A stretch of DNA of 25,303 nucleotides, taken from DATFXM01 sp035315885 (lineage in GTDB: Bacteria > Acidobacteriota > Blastocatellia > UBA7656). The stretch is taken from assembly GCA_035315885.1 (NCBI GenBank), contig DATFXM010000187.1:1-25303 (forward strand), given 5' to 3'. The notes beneath the pieces are model-generated. The model was given only the letters and a program-made list of their open reading frames with translations. It was not told the origin of the DNA and did not search any database. The translations under genes and the position numbers were made by a program. Below are positions 1-8,130 of the stretch, piece after piece (the first letter of the stretch is position 1; the number at the start of each line of letters is the position of its first letter).

Positions 1-1682
1 GTGCCTGAAAGGGCGCCCCCGGGCGCCGCGGTCATTCCGGTGAAAAACACAAATTGTCGATATGAGAATGGACTGCTGAATGGAGCGAGCCAGCGATAGT
101 CCACGCCAAACTTCAATTGATGGCTGCCGTGGCTCACCGAGAGATTGTCGATGAAGTTGAGCTGGCGTTGTTCGCCAGTCCCTTGTTTACCCTGATTGTA
201 CTGTCCGATGCCGACAATGAACATTCCAAAGATGGCGTTCGAGGACGTATTCCCGGCGGGGAACAAAACGGAATCCGTAGGAGCCACGGCTCCGCCGAAA
301 TCATCCATAATCCACTTTATGCCAACTCGGTGATTGCTGTAGTTCGCCCTCACTTCGTTGCTGATCCTCGGCGTGATCAGTTGCGTGAGACCTAATGTGA
401 ACGTGTGCACCGACGACGACAGCGAATTGGTCATGCTGAGGACGGGGCCCGCGAAAGGCGGACTTCGCTGGTCCAGATCGGACGGCGAGTAGTTGTAGCG
501 GCCAAATAAAGTCATCTTCGAGTTGATGACGTGATCGACGCGGATACTGTAGGCGTCAAGCGTTGAGGGATTCGAAAAGCTCGCGTTGAAGCCGGCCAGC
601 CCGCCACCGAGACTTCCGGCATTCGCAATTGGAAACGCGTTCAGAAACGGCCGTGTCGCGGCAGGAGCCTGCTCGCGAGACGCGGCGTCAGGCACAACGC
701 TTTGCTGAGTAACCGGCTGGCGCAGTCGCAGCCCTTCGTATGAAAAGAAGAAGAACGCTTTGTCCTTGATGATCGGCCCGCCCACTACGCCGCCAAAGTC
801 GTTCTGTCTTTCCCGAGGCTTTGGCAGACCGTTGAAGTTCACAAACCAGTCCTTAGCATCCAGAACATCATTCCTGAAATATTCGAACAACGTGCCATGA
901 AAACTATTCGATCCTGAGCGCGTCGCGATCGAGATCTGTCCGCCGGGAGTGCGCCCGAACTCAGGAGCAAACGAAGAAGTTTGGACGCGAAACTCCTGCA
1001 TGGCATCGACCGACACCAGGCTGCTCGTCCCGCCCGAGGCGCTGAGCGCGGGTAATGATCCGCTCGCCGTCTGCACCATTTGCAGTAATCCGGTAACCCC
1101 GAAATTCGCGCTCACTCCATCCACCGAGAAGTAGTTTGCGTCAGCTCGTTGTCCATTCACGCTGAACTGCCCCTGGTCGTTAAAGGCGGTCTTGGTGACC
1201 ACCACGCCCGGCGTAAGCATGATCAGCGTCTGGAAGCTTCTGCCGTTAAGAGGCAGGTTCTCGACGAAGGTCCGGTCGATCACCGTGCTGACTGTCCCCG
1301 ACTCGGTGTTCATCAGCGGCCCGCCAGCTTCAATGGTGATCGCATCGGTTATGGAACCGACGGTCATTTCGAGGTTGATTTCGAGAGCATCCTGGACGTG
1401 AAGGATCACATCCGGCTTGATCAATGTCTTGAAGCCGTCCTTTGCAATTTCGATGCGATAGGTGCCCGGAGGCAGATTCGCCAGGTGGTATTCTCCCGCG
1501 CTACTTGTGATTGTCTCGTAACGAACGCTCGTCCCGGCGGAGATCGCCGTGACTTTCGCGTCGACAATCAATGCCTTGGAGGGATCTGTTATTCGACCCG
1601 TGAGCGTAGCACTCGTGGATTGGGCATGAAAAATAGATGCATACGACGAAAGCAGGACGAGAGCGAATGCGATTCGATGCAT
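1..1682 (-). CDS. Oar-like TonB-dependent receptor with carboxypeptidase-regulatory N-domain (5' part, cut by window edge)
   Basis: Reading the minus strand from the ATG at 1682 gives 560 codons without a stop up to the window edge, so the C-terminal half lies outside. A Shine-Dalgarno AGAGGT lies 7 bases upstream. Residues 1-20 look like a signal peptide ending FHA-Q. Residues about 25-105 match a carboxypeptidase-regulatory-like beta-sandwich (TLTGRITDPS, GEYHLANLPPGTYRIEI). A plug domain follows, with ENLPLNGRSF near 141-150 and QFSVNGQRADANYFSVDG near 170-187, then the start of an outer-membrane barrel. Proteins of this type usually have 1000-1200 residues. They sit in the outer membrane and import or secrete bulky substrates using TonB; the substrate cannot be read from sequence. 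The gene is divergent from the propeller kinase at 1842, with about 160 bp between them. The family assignment is firm. Confidence 0.93.
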   Translation of the reverse strand, partial: MHRIAFALVLLSSYASIFHAQSTSATLTGRITDPSKALIVDAKVTAISAGTSVRYETITSSAGEYHLANLPPGTYRIEIAKDGFKTLIKPDVILHVQDALEINLEMTVGSITDAITIEAGGPLMNTESGTVSTVIDRTFVENLPLNGRSFQTLIMLTPGVVVTKTAFNDQGQFSVNGQRADANYFSVDGVSANFGVTGLLQMVQTASGSLPALSASGGTSSLVSVDAMQEFRVQTSSFAPEFGRTPGGQISIATRSGSNSFHGTLFEYFRNDVLDAKDWFVNFNGLPKPRERQNDFGGVVGGPIIKDKAFFFFSYEGLRLRQPVTQQSVVPDAASREQAPAATRPFLNAFPIANAGSLGGGLAGFNASFSNPSTLDAYSIRVDHVINSKMTLFGRYNYSPSDLDQRSPPFAGPVLSMTNSLSSSVHTFTLGLTQLITPRISNEVRANYSNHRVGIKWIMDDFGGAVAPTDSVLFPAGNTSSNAIFGMFIVGIGQYNQGKQGTGEQRQLNFIDNLSVSHGSHQLKFGVDYRWLAPFSSPFSYRQFVFFTGMTAAPGGALSG

Positions 1683-1841
1683 AGAATCGACCTCTATTGA
1701 CTCAAAGGTTGAGGCTAATGCTGGCTGCACAATTAATCAATCCCCAAAAGAGTTATCTACTTGTGACTTTATAGGGTGATGCTTGTGGCGCAGGAGATAA
1801 AGAGAATCATACTTCGCGGCTTGGTATAGGAATGGGATAAG

Positions 1842-4800
1842 ATGACTCGGGTCATGGAGGGGATTAACAAACGAGGGCGATTCTTCTTCGCGGCGGGTTT
1901 TGTGGTGACTTGGATGCTGTTGGCGTGGTGTCCTTCAGTATTCGCGTTGAATCCGGCGCTGGATATCAATCAGTACGCGCACATGTCGTGGAAGATCCGC
2001 GACGGCTTTCCTAAAGGCGAAGTCCGCTCGATTGCTCAAACCCCCGACGGTTATCTCTGGCTGGGAACCGAATTCGGCTTGCAGCGGTTTGATGGCGTTC
2101 GGTCGGTGATGTGGCAGCCCCCAGCGGATCAGCATCTCCCCTCTGACTTTATTTGGAGCCTGCTCGTCACGCGCGACGGGACTCTATGGATCGGCACTTC
2201 AAAAGGGCTCGCCAGTTGGAAGGACGGCAAGCTGACCGAGTATCCGGAGCTTGCGGGACAGTATATTTTCAAACTCATCGAGGACCGCGAAGGCACGGTA
2301 TGGGTCGGTACATTGGGGATTCCGACTGGCCGCCTTTGCGCGATTTGGGATGGCAGCATCCAGTGCTTCGGCGAGGATGGCTCTCTCGGGCGTGCGATTG
2401 TGGGTTTGTATGAGGACAGCCGGGGCAATCTGTGGGCGGGGGCGGAGAACGGGCTGTGGCGATGGAAACCCGGATCCCCAATACACTATTCGCTAGAGGA
2501 GCCGGACGGCATTCAGGGCCTGGGTGAAGACGTTGACGGTGCACTCCTGATCGGCTGGCACGGCGGAATCGTTAGGTTCGTTGACGGAAAAACCGAGGCA
2601 CTGTCAGGTGTTGCTCGAGGATTCTATGCCTCGAGGCTGCTCCGCGATCGCGATGGCGGTCTATGGATTGGAACCTATGGTCGGGGCCTGATGCACCAAC
2701 ACCAGGGGAGAACGGATCTGTTTACGCAGTCTGACGGCCTCTCAAGCGAAAGCGTTGACGCCCTCTTTGAGGATCGTGAAGGCAATATTTGGGTGGCTAC
2801 GCCTGATGGCCTCGACCGCTTTCGCGACTTTGCCGTCGCCACGTTTGCTGTGAAGCAGGGGTTGTCGAATGATGTCGTCCGTTCCGTTCTGACAGACCGG
2901 GACGGAAGCGTTTGGCTCAGCAATGATGGCGGCTTGACCCTTTGGAAAAATGGACAAATTACGATTCCCCTGACCGGCGGCGGCAAACCGGACGGCAAAC
3001 TCAACGGACATAGCCCCAACTCTCTTTTTCAAGATGATCGCGGTCGAATCTGGGTCGCTTCGCTTGGCGGAATCGGCTACCTGGAGAACGACCGCTTTGT
3101 TCCCGTAACCAGCGTTCCCGCGGGCAATGTGCTAGCCATCGTGCAGGATACCGCTGGGAGTCTGTGGATCGCCAATGAGACGCTCGGTCTTCTCATTTCG
3201 CTCCGCGGCATGGAGGTTCAGCGGATTCCCTGGGCCGCACTGGGACATAAAGACCATATCAGTAGTATGGCCGCTGATCCGGTGCGCGGTGGCATATGGG
3301 CTGGTTTCTTTCTCGGTGGCATTGCCTATTTGAGTGACGGTCAGGTCCGCGCATCCTACTCAGCCGCCGACGGGCTGGGCGAAGGCCATATCAACCAGTT
3401 GCGCGCCGATCAGGACGGCACTCTCTGGGCGGCTACCGAGGGTGGGCTCAGCCGATTGAAAAACGGCCGGATTGCGACGCTGTCCAGCAAGAACGGATTG
3501 CTCTGCGATGGGGTTCATTGGTCGATTGAAGATGACGAGTATTCACACTGGCTGTACACCGCTTGCGGTCTCTTGCGCATCGCGCGCGGTGAGATGGACG
3601 CCTGGAGCGCCGCCGCCGACCAGGACAAAGACACGAGGTGGAAGATCCACGCGACGGTTTTTGATACTTCCGACGGAGTAAGGCTCCTTATCAGCGCTGG
3701 CCACTACAGCCCTCAAGTCTCCAGGTCCTCGGATGGAAGGTTGTGGTTCACATCTATGGACGGCGTCAGCGTCATCGACCCGCGTCACCTTTCCTTCAAC
3801 AGCCTTCCGCCGCCGGTGCACGTAGAGACAATCACCGCAGACCGCAAAACCTACGATGCGTCGGACACAAGCGGACGCTTGCGTCTTCCTGCGCTGATAC
3901 GCGATGTTGTGATCGACTATACGGCGCTCAGCCTTGTCGCGCCGGAAAAGATACTGTTTCGCTATAAGCTCGAGGGCTACGATAGCGAGTGGCAAGAAGC
4001 CGGTAATCGTAGGCAAGCGTTCTACACCAATCTTCCCCCCCGCAACTACCGCTTCCGCGTGATTGCCTGCAACAACAGCGGTGTCTGGAACGAAGCCGGA
4101 ACATTTCTGGATTTTTCAATAGCCCCCGCCTACTACCAGACCACGTGGTTCAAACTGTCCTGCGTGGCAACGTTTCTAATACTGCTCGTTGTTCTCTATC
4201 AACTGCGGGTGCGACAGGTCGCCCGGCGATTCAATATGCGTTTGGAAGCACGAGTCGATGAGCGGACACGCATCGCGAGGGATCTGCACGACACCCTGCT
4301 CCAGAGTTTTCAGGGCGTATTGCTGAAGTTTTACTCGGTGACTTTCATGCTCCCGGATCGCCCCGCCGAAGCTCACAAGGCGCTGGAAACCGCAATCGAT
4401 CAGGCTGAGCAGGCCATCACCGATGGCCGCGACGCTATACAGGGGCTGCGCTCTTCCACGCTTGCGAGCAACGAACTTTCTGAAGCGTTGATCAGGCTCG
4501 GCGGAGAACTCGCGACAAATCACGCGGGACCCAAGCGTCCCAACTTTAGTGTGGATGTGGAAGGCTCACCGCAGATTCTTGCTCCGCTGATTCGCGACGA
4601 GATTCAACGGATTGCGGGCGAGGCCTTGCGCAATGCATTCAGGCACTCGCAAGCGAGCCGAATCGAAGTTGAAATCCTCTACGGCAGACGACAGCTAAGA
4701 TTGCGAGTCCGGGACAACGGCAAAGGCATTGAGCAAAAGGTCGCCGATGAAGGCGGGCGCGCGGGGCACTACGGCATGGCAGGCATGCGCGAACGCGCCG

Positions 4801-4970
4801 AACTTGTGGGCGGCGACCTTGCGGTCTGGAGCGAACGGAATTTAGGCACTGAAATCGAGCTCACCATTCCCGCTTCGATAGCGTACGCAAAGCCGGCCGT
4901 CGCGCGCAGGGCAATGTTCTTCGGAAAAAGGTCATCGATACAAAACCCCCCAGACGATGATCAGGAATAA
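1842..4970 (+). CDS. Two-component-propeller sensor histidine kinase (Reg_prop / Y_Y_Y / HisKA_3 / HATPase)
   Basis: This 1042-residue membrane sensor kinase starts with a signal peptide (about 1-36). About thirteen WIG-type propeller repeats follow (GYLWLGTEFGLQRFDG, GTLWIGTSKGL, GNIWVATPDGLDRF and others), enough for two seven-bladed beta-propellers in the periplasm. A Y_Y_Y domain lies near 700-760 (FRYKLEGYDSEW, NLPPRNYRFRV) and a membrane helix near 769-788. The cytoplasmic part is a HisKA_3 dimerisation domain with the H-box ARDLHDTLLQSFQG (phospho-His 816) and an ATPase domain with N-box EALRNAFRHS, D958-NGKG and GMAGMRERAELVGG. HisKA_3 kinases normally phosphorylate LuxR/NarL-type regulators. 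None is adjacent: the next 480 bp are repeats. Neighbouring a TonB receptor suggests it senses the same imported polymer or its breakdown products (inference). The upstream Shine-Dalgarno is weak (GGGATAAG), so the start is less certain than the family. Confidence 0.92.
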   Translation: MTRVMEGINKRGRFFFAAGFVVTWMLLAWCPSVFALNPALDINQYAHMSWKIRDGFPKGEVRSIAQTPDGYLWLGTEFGLQRFDGVRSVMWQPPADQHLPSDFIWSLLVTRDGTLWIGTSKGLASWKDGKLTEYPELAGQYIFKLIEDREGTVWVGTLGIPTGRLCAIWDGSIQCFGEDGSLGRAIVGLYEDSRGNLWAGAENGLWRWKPGSPIHYSLEEPDGIQGLGEDVDGALLIGWHGGIVRFVDGKTEALSGVARGFYASRLLRDRDGGLWIGTYGRGLMHQHQGRTDLFTQSDGLSSESVDALFEDREGNIWVATPDGLDRFRDFAVATFAVKQGLSNDVVRSVLTDRDGSVWLSNDGGLTLWKNGQITIPLTGGGKPDGKLNGHSPNSLFQDDRGRIWVASLGGIGYLENDRFVPVTSVPAGNVLAIVQDTAGSLWIANETLGLLISLRGMEVQRIPWAALGHKDHISSMAADPVRGGIWAGFFLGGIAYLSDGQVRASYSAADGLGEGHINQLRADQDGTLWAATEGGLSRLKNGRIATLSSKNGLLCDGVHWSIEDDEYSHWLYTACGLLRIARGEMDAWSAAADQDKDTRWKIHATVFDTSDGVRLLISAGHYSPQVSRSSDGRLWFTSMDGVSVIDPRHLSFNSLPPPVHVETITADRKTYDASDTSGRLRLPALIRDVVIDYTALSLVAPEKILFRYKLEGYDSEWQEAGNRRQAFYTNLPPRNYRFRVIACNNSGVWNEAGTFLDFSIAPAYYQTTWFKLSCVATFLILLVVLYQLRVRQVARRFNMRLEARVDERTRIARDLHDTLLQSFQGVLLKFYSVTFMLPDRPAEAHKALETAIDQAEQAITDGRDAIQGLRSSTLASNELSEALIRLGGELATNHAGPKRPNFSVDVEGSPQILAPLIRDEIQRIAGEALRNAFRHSQASRIEVEILYGRRQLRLRVRDNGKGIEQKVADEGGRAGHYGMAGMRERAELVGGDLAVWSERNLGTEIELTIPASIAYAKPAVARRAMFFGKRSSIQNPPDDDQE

Positions 4971-5450
4971 GTGCTGAGGAGGGCTCGTTGTATTGTGCTC
5001 TTGCCCCCTCCGCCAGGAGGGGGCTGTTTATTGCACGCGATTGGAGTCAGCCTGCCGCCCCCTCCGCCAGGAGGGGCCTGTTTATAGAAACTACGAGCGA
5101 AAGAAACCCTCCCTTCGTCAGGAGGGCTCTGTCCCCTTTTTGTCGCGTGTTGGAATTCTAAAGAGCCCTCCTGACGGAGGGCGACATTCCGACTCCAATC
5201 GCGTGGTATAAAAAGAGTCTGGACTTTGCGTCTCTTGCGAAATCTTGGCGGTCTTCGCGTGAAACTCCAACTCGATTGGCAGCTAATGACAGGGACAGCG
5301 ACAACTTAAACAGTGAAAATCAAAGTCAAAGCAACGCCTGAAAAGTCAGTTTATTGAGAGCCCGACCACTCGAAAGAGTCATTCCGCACCTACTAGATTT
5401 GGTCTTTTCCTTAAATTGTTCAACCCTATAACCTTCATACGGGAGTAATT
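4971..5450. repeat. Intergenic repeat island with CCCTCC-GGAGGG palindromes
   Basis: This 480-bp gap has no credible gene. It holds four palindromes of the form CCCTCC-(4 to 7 nt)-GGAGGG at 5003-5024, 5058-5077, 5108-5126 and 5165-5182. A perfect 15-bp inverted repeat (CACGCGATTGGAGTC) at 5034-5048 and 5191-5205 encloses the last three. The palindrome at 5108-5126 is followed by a T-rich run and could end transcription from the kinase gene. From about 5215 to 5430 nothing recognisable is seen apart from another ACTCGATTGG-like fragment near 5271. Confidence 0.8.
5034..5205. mobile_element. Putative MITE-like element, 172 bp, with 15-bp perfect terminal inverted repeats
   Basis: The left end CACGCGATTGGAGTC (5034-5048) is exactly complementary to the right end (5191-5205). 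Inside are three CCCTCC-GGAGGG palindromes. The middle segment, 5058 to about 5126, recurs inverted at 16566-16633, including the GTTTATAGAAACTA..GAGCGAAAGAAACC spacer (one mismatch). The element carries no transposase, so any mobility would depend on one supplied elsewhere. Calling it mobile is inference; the repeats themselves are seen directly. Confidence 0.5.
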
Positions 5451-5831
5451 GTGCGCAGACTTTTTTCAACATTCGCCCGCGGCTTACCTGGCGCGGGTCT
5501 TCTCTTTATGCGGCTGGTTGCAGGGATGGGGCTAATTGCTGACGGTCTCATGATACTGCTAACCGGTCCGCCAATCGGAACACTCATTTTGTCGGTGCTT
5601 GCACTCATTGGCGGAACCCTTCTAATTGGCGGCTTATGGACTCCGCTAGCCGGAGCTCTCGTCGCACTGCTTGGGGTGTGGAATGCCTCCTCAGGGACGG
5701 GAGATCCCTGGGCCGGTATCCTTCTGGGAACCATAGGCGCCGCACTTGCGCTGCTTGGACCTGGGGCATGGTCAATTGACGCCCGGCTCTTTGGATGGAA
5801 GCGCATCGATGTTCGAGTTCGAAAGCAGTAG
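5451..5831 (+). CDS. DoxX-like small integral membrane protein
   Basis: A 126-residue hydrophobic protein starting at GTG 5451, with GGGAG five bases upstream. It has about four membrane helices: LLFMRLVAGMGLIADGLMILL near 17-37, LILSVLALIGGTLLIGGLW near 45-63, ALVALLGVWNA near 69-79 and WAGILLGTIGAALALLGPGA near 87-106. The ending GAWSIDARLFGWKRI is typical of short DoxX-type proteins, which sit in the inner membrane. Some DoxX relatives have been tied to redox or thiol stress, but no biochemical role can be read here. It appears to be transcribed alone: a repeat island lies upstream, and a 259-bp gap precedes the next gene. Confidence 0.75.
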   Translation: MRRLFSTFARGLPGAGLLFMRLVAGMGLIADGLMILLTGPPIGTLILSVLALIGGTLLIGGLWTPLAGALVALLGVWNASSGTGDPWAGILLGTIGAALALLGPGAWSIDARLFGWKRIDVRVRKQ

Positions 5832-6090
5832 CCGGCGCCGGGGGACCTTCCTACACCACTATCGGGTAATACCCACCCGCCCTCTAATCGGTACGACAGC
5901 TTGATCCGATTTGGCTGCTTTGCGGTACTCCGATGTAGGGTTGTTGGTTTGGGCTACTTGGTACAAAATCTGACGCGTTGACAGACGAAACGTAGAGTGA
6001 GGATTTGACAGTGAACCGCTGCGATAGAGAACAGAGCAAAGCACGCGAGAGCGGCAATGCTGGCAGAGTAACAAGCTAACGAGGTCTATC

Positions 6091-7158
6091 ATGAACTTTG
6101 CATGCATCGGAACCGGAGTAGCACCTGTCGTAGATTATCCCGTAACGCCCTCTTTTGATAAAACACCGCGGACTACTATTTTCGAAGAGATCGTTGGAGC
6201 TTCCGAATCGCTGCTGTCTCTATTGGCAGAGGTATCAATGGTGGCGCCCACCGACTCAACCGTCCTCATCACGGGTGAGACTGGCACCGGCAAGGAACTC
6301 GTTGCACGAGCGATCCACAAACGATCGCGTCGCTCGAAGGGACCTTTCATCAGCATCAACTGCGCTGCGATTCCCGCGTCGCTAATCGCCTCGGAACTTT
6401 TCGGCCATGAAAAAGGCGCGTTCACCGGAGCGGTGGAACGGCGAGTGGGCCGGTTCGAAATGGCAAACGGCGGGACGATTTTCCTGGACGAGATCGGCGA
6501 GTTGCCGGCTGAGATTCAAGTGACGCTGCTGCGCGTCCTGCAGGAGCGGGAGTTCGAGCGCGTAGGCGGCACTCGGCCGATTCGCGCCGACGTCCGCGTG
6601 ATTGCAGCCACCAACCGGGATCTGGAAGCGGCCATAGAAGAGGGCACGTTCCGATCCGATCTGTATTACCGCTTGAATGTTTTTCCGGTAGAAGTACCAG
6701 CGCTTCGCGAACGGCTGGAGGACATCCCGCTGTTGGTTGAGCACTTTGTCGAGCGGTTTGCCAGGCGCGCGGGCAAGACAATCGACCGGGTCTGCAAGAA
6801 GGCACTGAGCCTGCTTCAACTGCATGACTGGCCGGGCAACGTGCGAGAGCTGCAGAATGTCGTAGAGCGCGCAGTAATCGTGTGCGACTCAGGCACGCTT
6901 AGCATTGACGAGTGCTGGCTCTTCAGGCGGCCGTCCAGAGTTCGAGCTGCGGCGGCGCTTGAGCTTCCGGTCACACCGCAATACCGAACGCTGGCTACTC
7001 AAGAGAAAGATGCTATTGAAGCGGCGTTGATGGAAAGCAAGGGCCGAGTAGCTGGACCGTTCGGCGCAGCATCGCTGCTTGGCATTCCTTCTTCGACCCT
7101 GGAATCGAAAATCAAAGTGATGAATATCGACAAGCGCCGCTTCAAGCAGGCGTCGTAG
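6091..7158 (+). CDS. Sigma-54-dependent transcriptional activator, free-standing AAA+ with Fis HTH
   Basis: The 355-residue protein is a minimal enhancer-binding protein that uses ATP to open sigma-54 RNA polymerase complexes. It has only about 32 residues before the AAA+ domain. Key motifs are Walker A GETGTGKE (62-69), the sigma-54-contacting loop GAFTGA (109-114), Walker B FLDE (131-134), and the arginine-containing FRSDLYYRLNVFPVEVPALRER. WPGNVRELQNVVERAV marks the end of the ATPase. Residues from about 305 form a Fis-type helix-turn-helix (GPFGAASLLGIPSSTLESKIKVMNI). No receiver, GAF or PAS domain is present, so control must come from a partner protein or from expression level, as in PspF-like activators. 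The ATG has GAGGT about 7 bases upstream. The gene is followed by a terminator-like hairpin at 7194-7246. No clear sigma-54 promoter (TGGCAC-N5-TTGC) was found nearby, so its targets are unknown. Confidence 0.93.
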   Translation: MNFACIGTGVAPVVDYPVTPSFDKTPRTTIFEEIVGASESLLSLLAEVSMVAPTDSTVLITGETGTGKELVARAIHKRSRRSKGPFISINCAAIPASLIASELFGHEKGAFTGAVERRVGRFEMANGGTIFLDEIGELPAEIQVTLLRVLQEREFERVGGTRPIRADVRVIAATNRDLEAAIEEGTFRSDLYYRLNVFPVEVPALRERLEDIPLLVEHFVERFARRAGKTIDRVCKKALSLLQLHDWPGNVRELQNVVERAVIVCDSGTLSIDECWLFRRPSRVRAAAALELPVTPQYRTLATQEKDAIEAALMESKGRVAGPFGAASLLGIPSSTLESKIKVMNIDKRRFKQAS

Positions 7159-7193
7159 CTTACGGGTTCATAGGACCACCGCCTCAACCTTTT

Positions 7194-7246
7194 AGCCAAC
7201 GCCTTACGTCGTGCCTTGCTGCCGACTCAAGAGCGTTGGCTTTTTT
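7194..7246 (+). terminator. Probable intrinsic terminator after the sigma-54 activator
   Basis: AGCCAACGC (7194-7202) is perfectly complementary to GCGTTGGCT (7233-7241) and is followed by a run of six Ts (7241-7246). The loop is long, about 30 nt, though flanking CTT/AAG bases can extend the stem. It lies 36 bp after the stop codon of the activator gene. Confidence 0.55.
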
Positions 7247-7467
7247 CATTGGTTTCAAATTTCAGATTTCAGATTTGAGATTTGCGGCAACGTTCTCGCG
7301 GTACTTCGTGAGAAATTCGCGAACCGGCTTGCTCCCCTAAACAATATCAGCAACTTAGTGCTGGCCTTCGCGTTGCCTTCTATCACATCGAGCGGCACAC
7401 ACCGCGCTCAATGATCAAAGGAGACGGGCAAAGAGCTTCGTTAACTGCCCAACAGGAGTAAGAACGT
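7247..7467. other. Non-coding gap with a tandem heptamer tract
   Basis: The gap from 7159 to 7467 has no convincing gene; a 67-codon frame from 7211 lacks a ribosome site and runs through the repeat. Five successive 7-mers occupy 7253-7287: TTTCAAA, TTTCAGA, TTTCAGA, TTTGAGA, TTTGCGG. The rest shows no recognised signal apart from the ribosome site AGGAG before the next gene. Confidence 0.6.
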
Positions 7468-8031
7468 ATGACCGACAATCCTCTTCGGATACTAGGCATC
7501 GTGGGCAGCCTGCGACGCAACTCCTATAACCGCTCGGCGCTGTGTGCTGCAGCCAAGCTGGTGCCCGAAGGAGCGATCCTTGAGAGTTTCGACCTTGACG
7601 GCATCCCACTATTCAACCAGGACGAGGATCAACACCCGCCATTCAGAGTCGCGGAGTTGAAGCGGCGCATACGTGAGTCGGACGCCGTTCTGTTTGTGAC
7701 TCCGGAATACAACTACTCGGTACCGGGCGTGTTGAAGAATGCGATTGACTGGGCGTCAAGGCCCTACGGCGACAGCGCATGGGACGGGAAACCGGCGGCG
7801 ATCATGGGCGCATCGATGGGGACGCTTGGTACGGCGCGGGCGCAGTACCACCTGCGCCAGATTCTCGTCTTCCTGAACATGTTCCCTATCAACCAACCCG
7901 AAGTGATGATCGGCAACGCCGCCACCCGCTTCGATGAGGAAGGGGAGCTGACTGACCAGGCGACGAAGGACCACATAAGCCGGCTCCTGCAGAGTCTTGT
8001 CGATTGGACTCGGAGAATCGGACGCGAATGA
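7468..8031 (+). CDS. NADPH-dependent FMN reductase (flavodoxin-fold; ChrR/YieF-like)
   Basis: A 187-residue soluble flavoprotein. The N-terminal GSLRRNSYN (13-21) is the FMN phosphate-binding loop, and PEYNYSVPG (79-87) with LKNAIDW is the signature isoalloxazine-contacting segment. Both are typical of the NADPH-dependent FMN reductase / quinone and chromate reductase family. Members pass two electrons from NAD(P)H to FMN and on to quinones, azo dyes or metal oxyanions, protecting against redox stress. The physiological substrate cannot be told. The start ATG has AGGAG nine bases upstream. It is separated from the MCE operon by about 100 bp with no terminator seen, so read-through into that operon is possible. 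Confidence 0.92.
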   Translation: MTDNPLRILGIVGSLRRNSYNRSALCAAAKLVPEGAILESFDLDGIPLFNQDEDQHPPFRVAELKRRIRESDAVLFVTPEYNYSVPGVLKNAIDWASRPYGDSAWDGKPAAIMGASMGTLGTARAQYHLRQILVFLNMFPINQPEVMIGNAATRFDEEGELTDQATKDHISRLLQSLVDWTRRIGRE

Positions 8032-8130
8032 GGTCATTGTCGCGAGATAAGGGACACCGCCGATAAAGGAGTCGCGGTTCCCAATCAAAGCAGACGGAAA
8101 AGAAAGCCAGATAAGGAAGGGAGTTCGAAG

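Noticed and set aside
1149..1700. 183-codon plus-strand frame
   Set aside because: It is antisense to the TonB-dependent receptor, which has clear domain matches and a ribosome site on the minus strand.
3543..4016. 157-codon minus-strand frame
   Set aside because: It is antisense to the Y_Y_Y region of the propeller kinase and has no recognisable motif.
4993..5211. 72-codon reading frame with repeated LRQEG segments
   Set aside because: It is an open frame created by the CCCTCC-GGAGGG palindromes; no ribosome site and no protein-like composition outside the repeats.
7211..7414. 67-codon frame after the sigma-54 activator
   Set aside because: It runs through the terminator stem and the heptamer tract, with no ribosome site.
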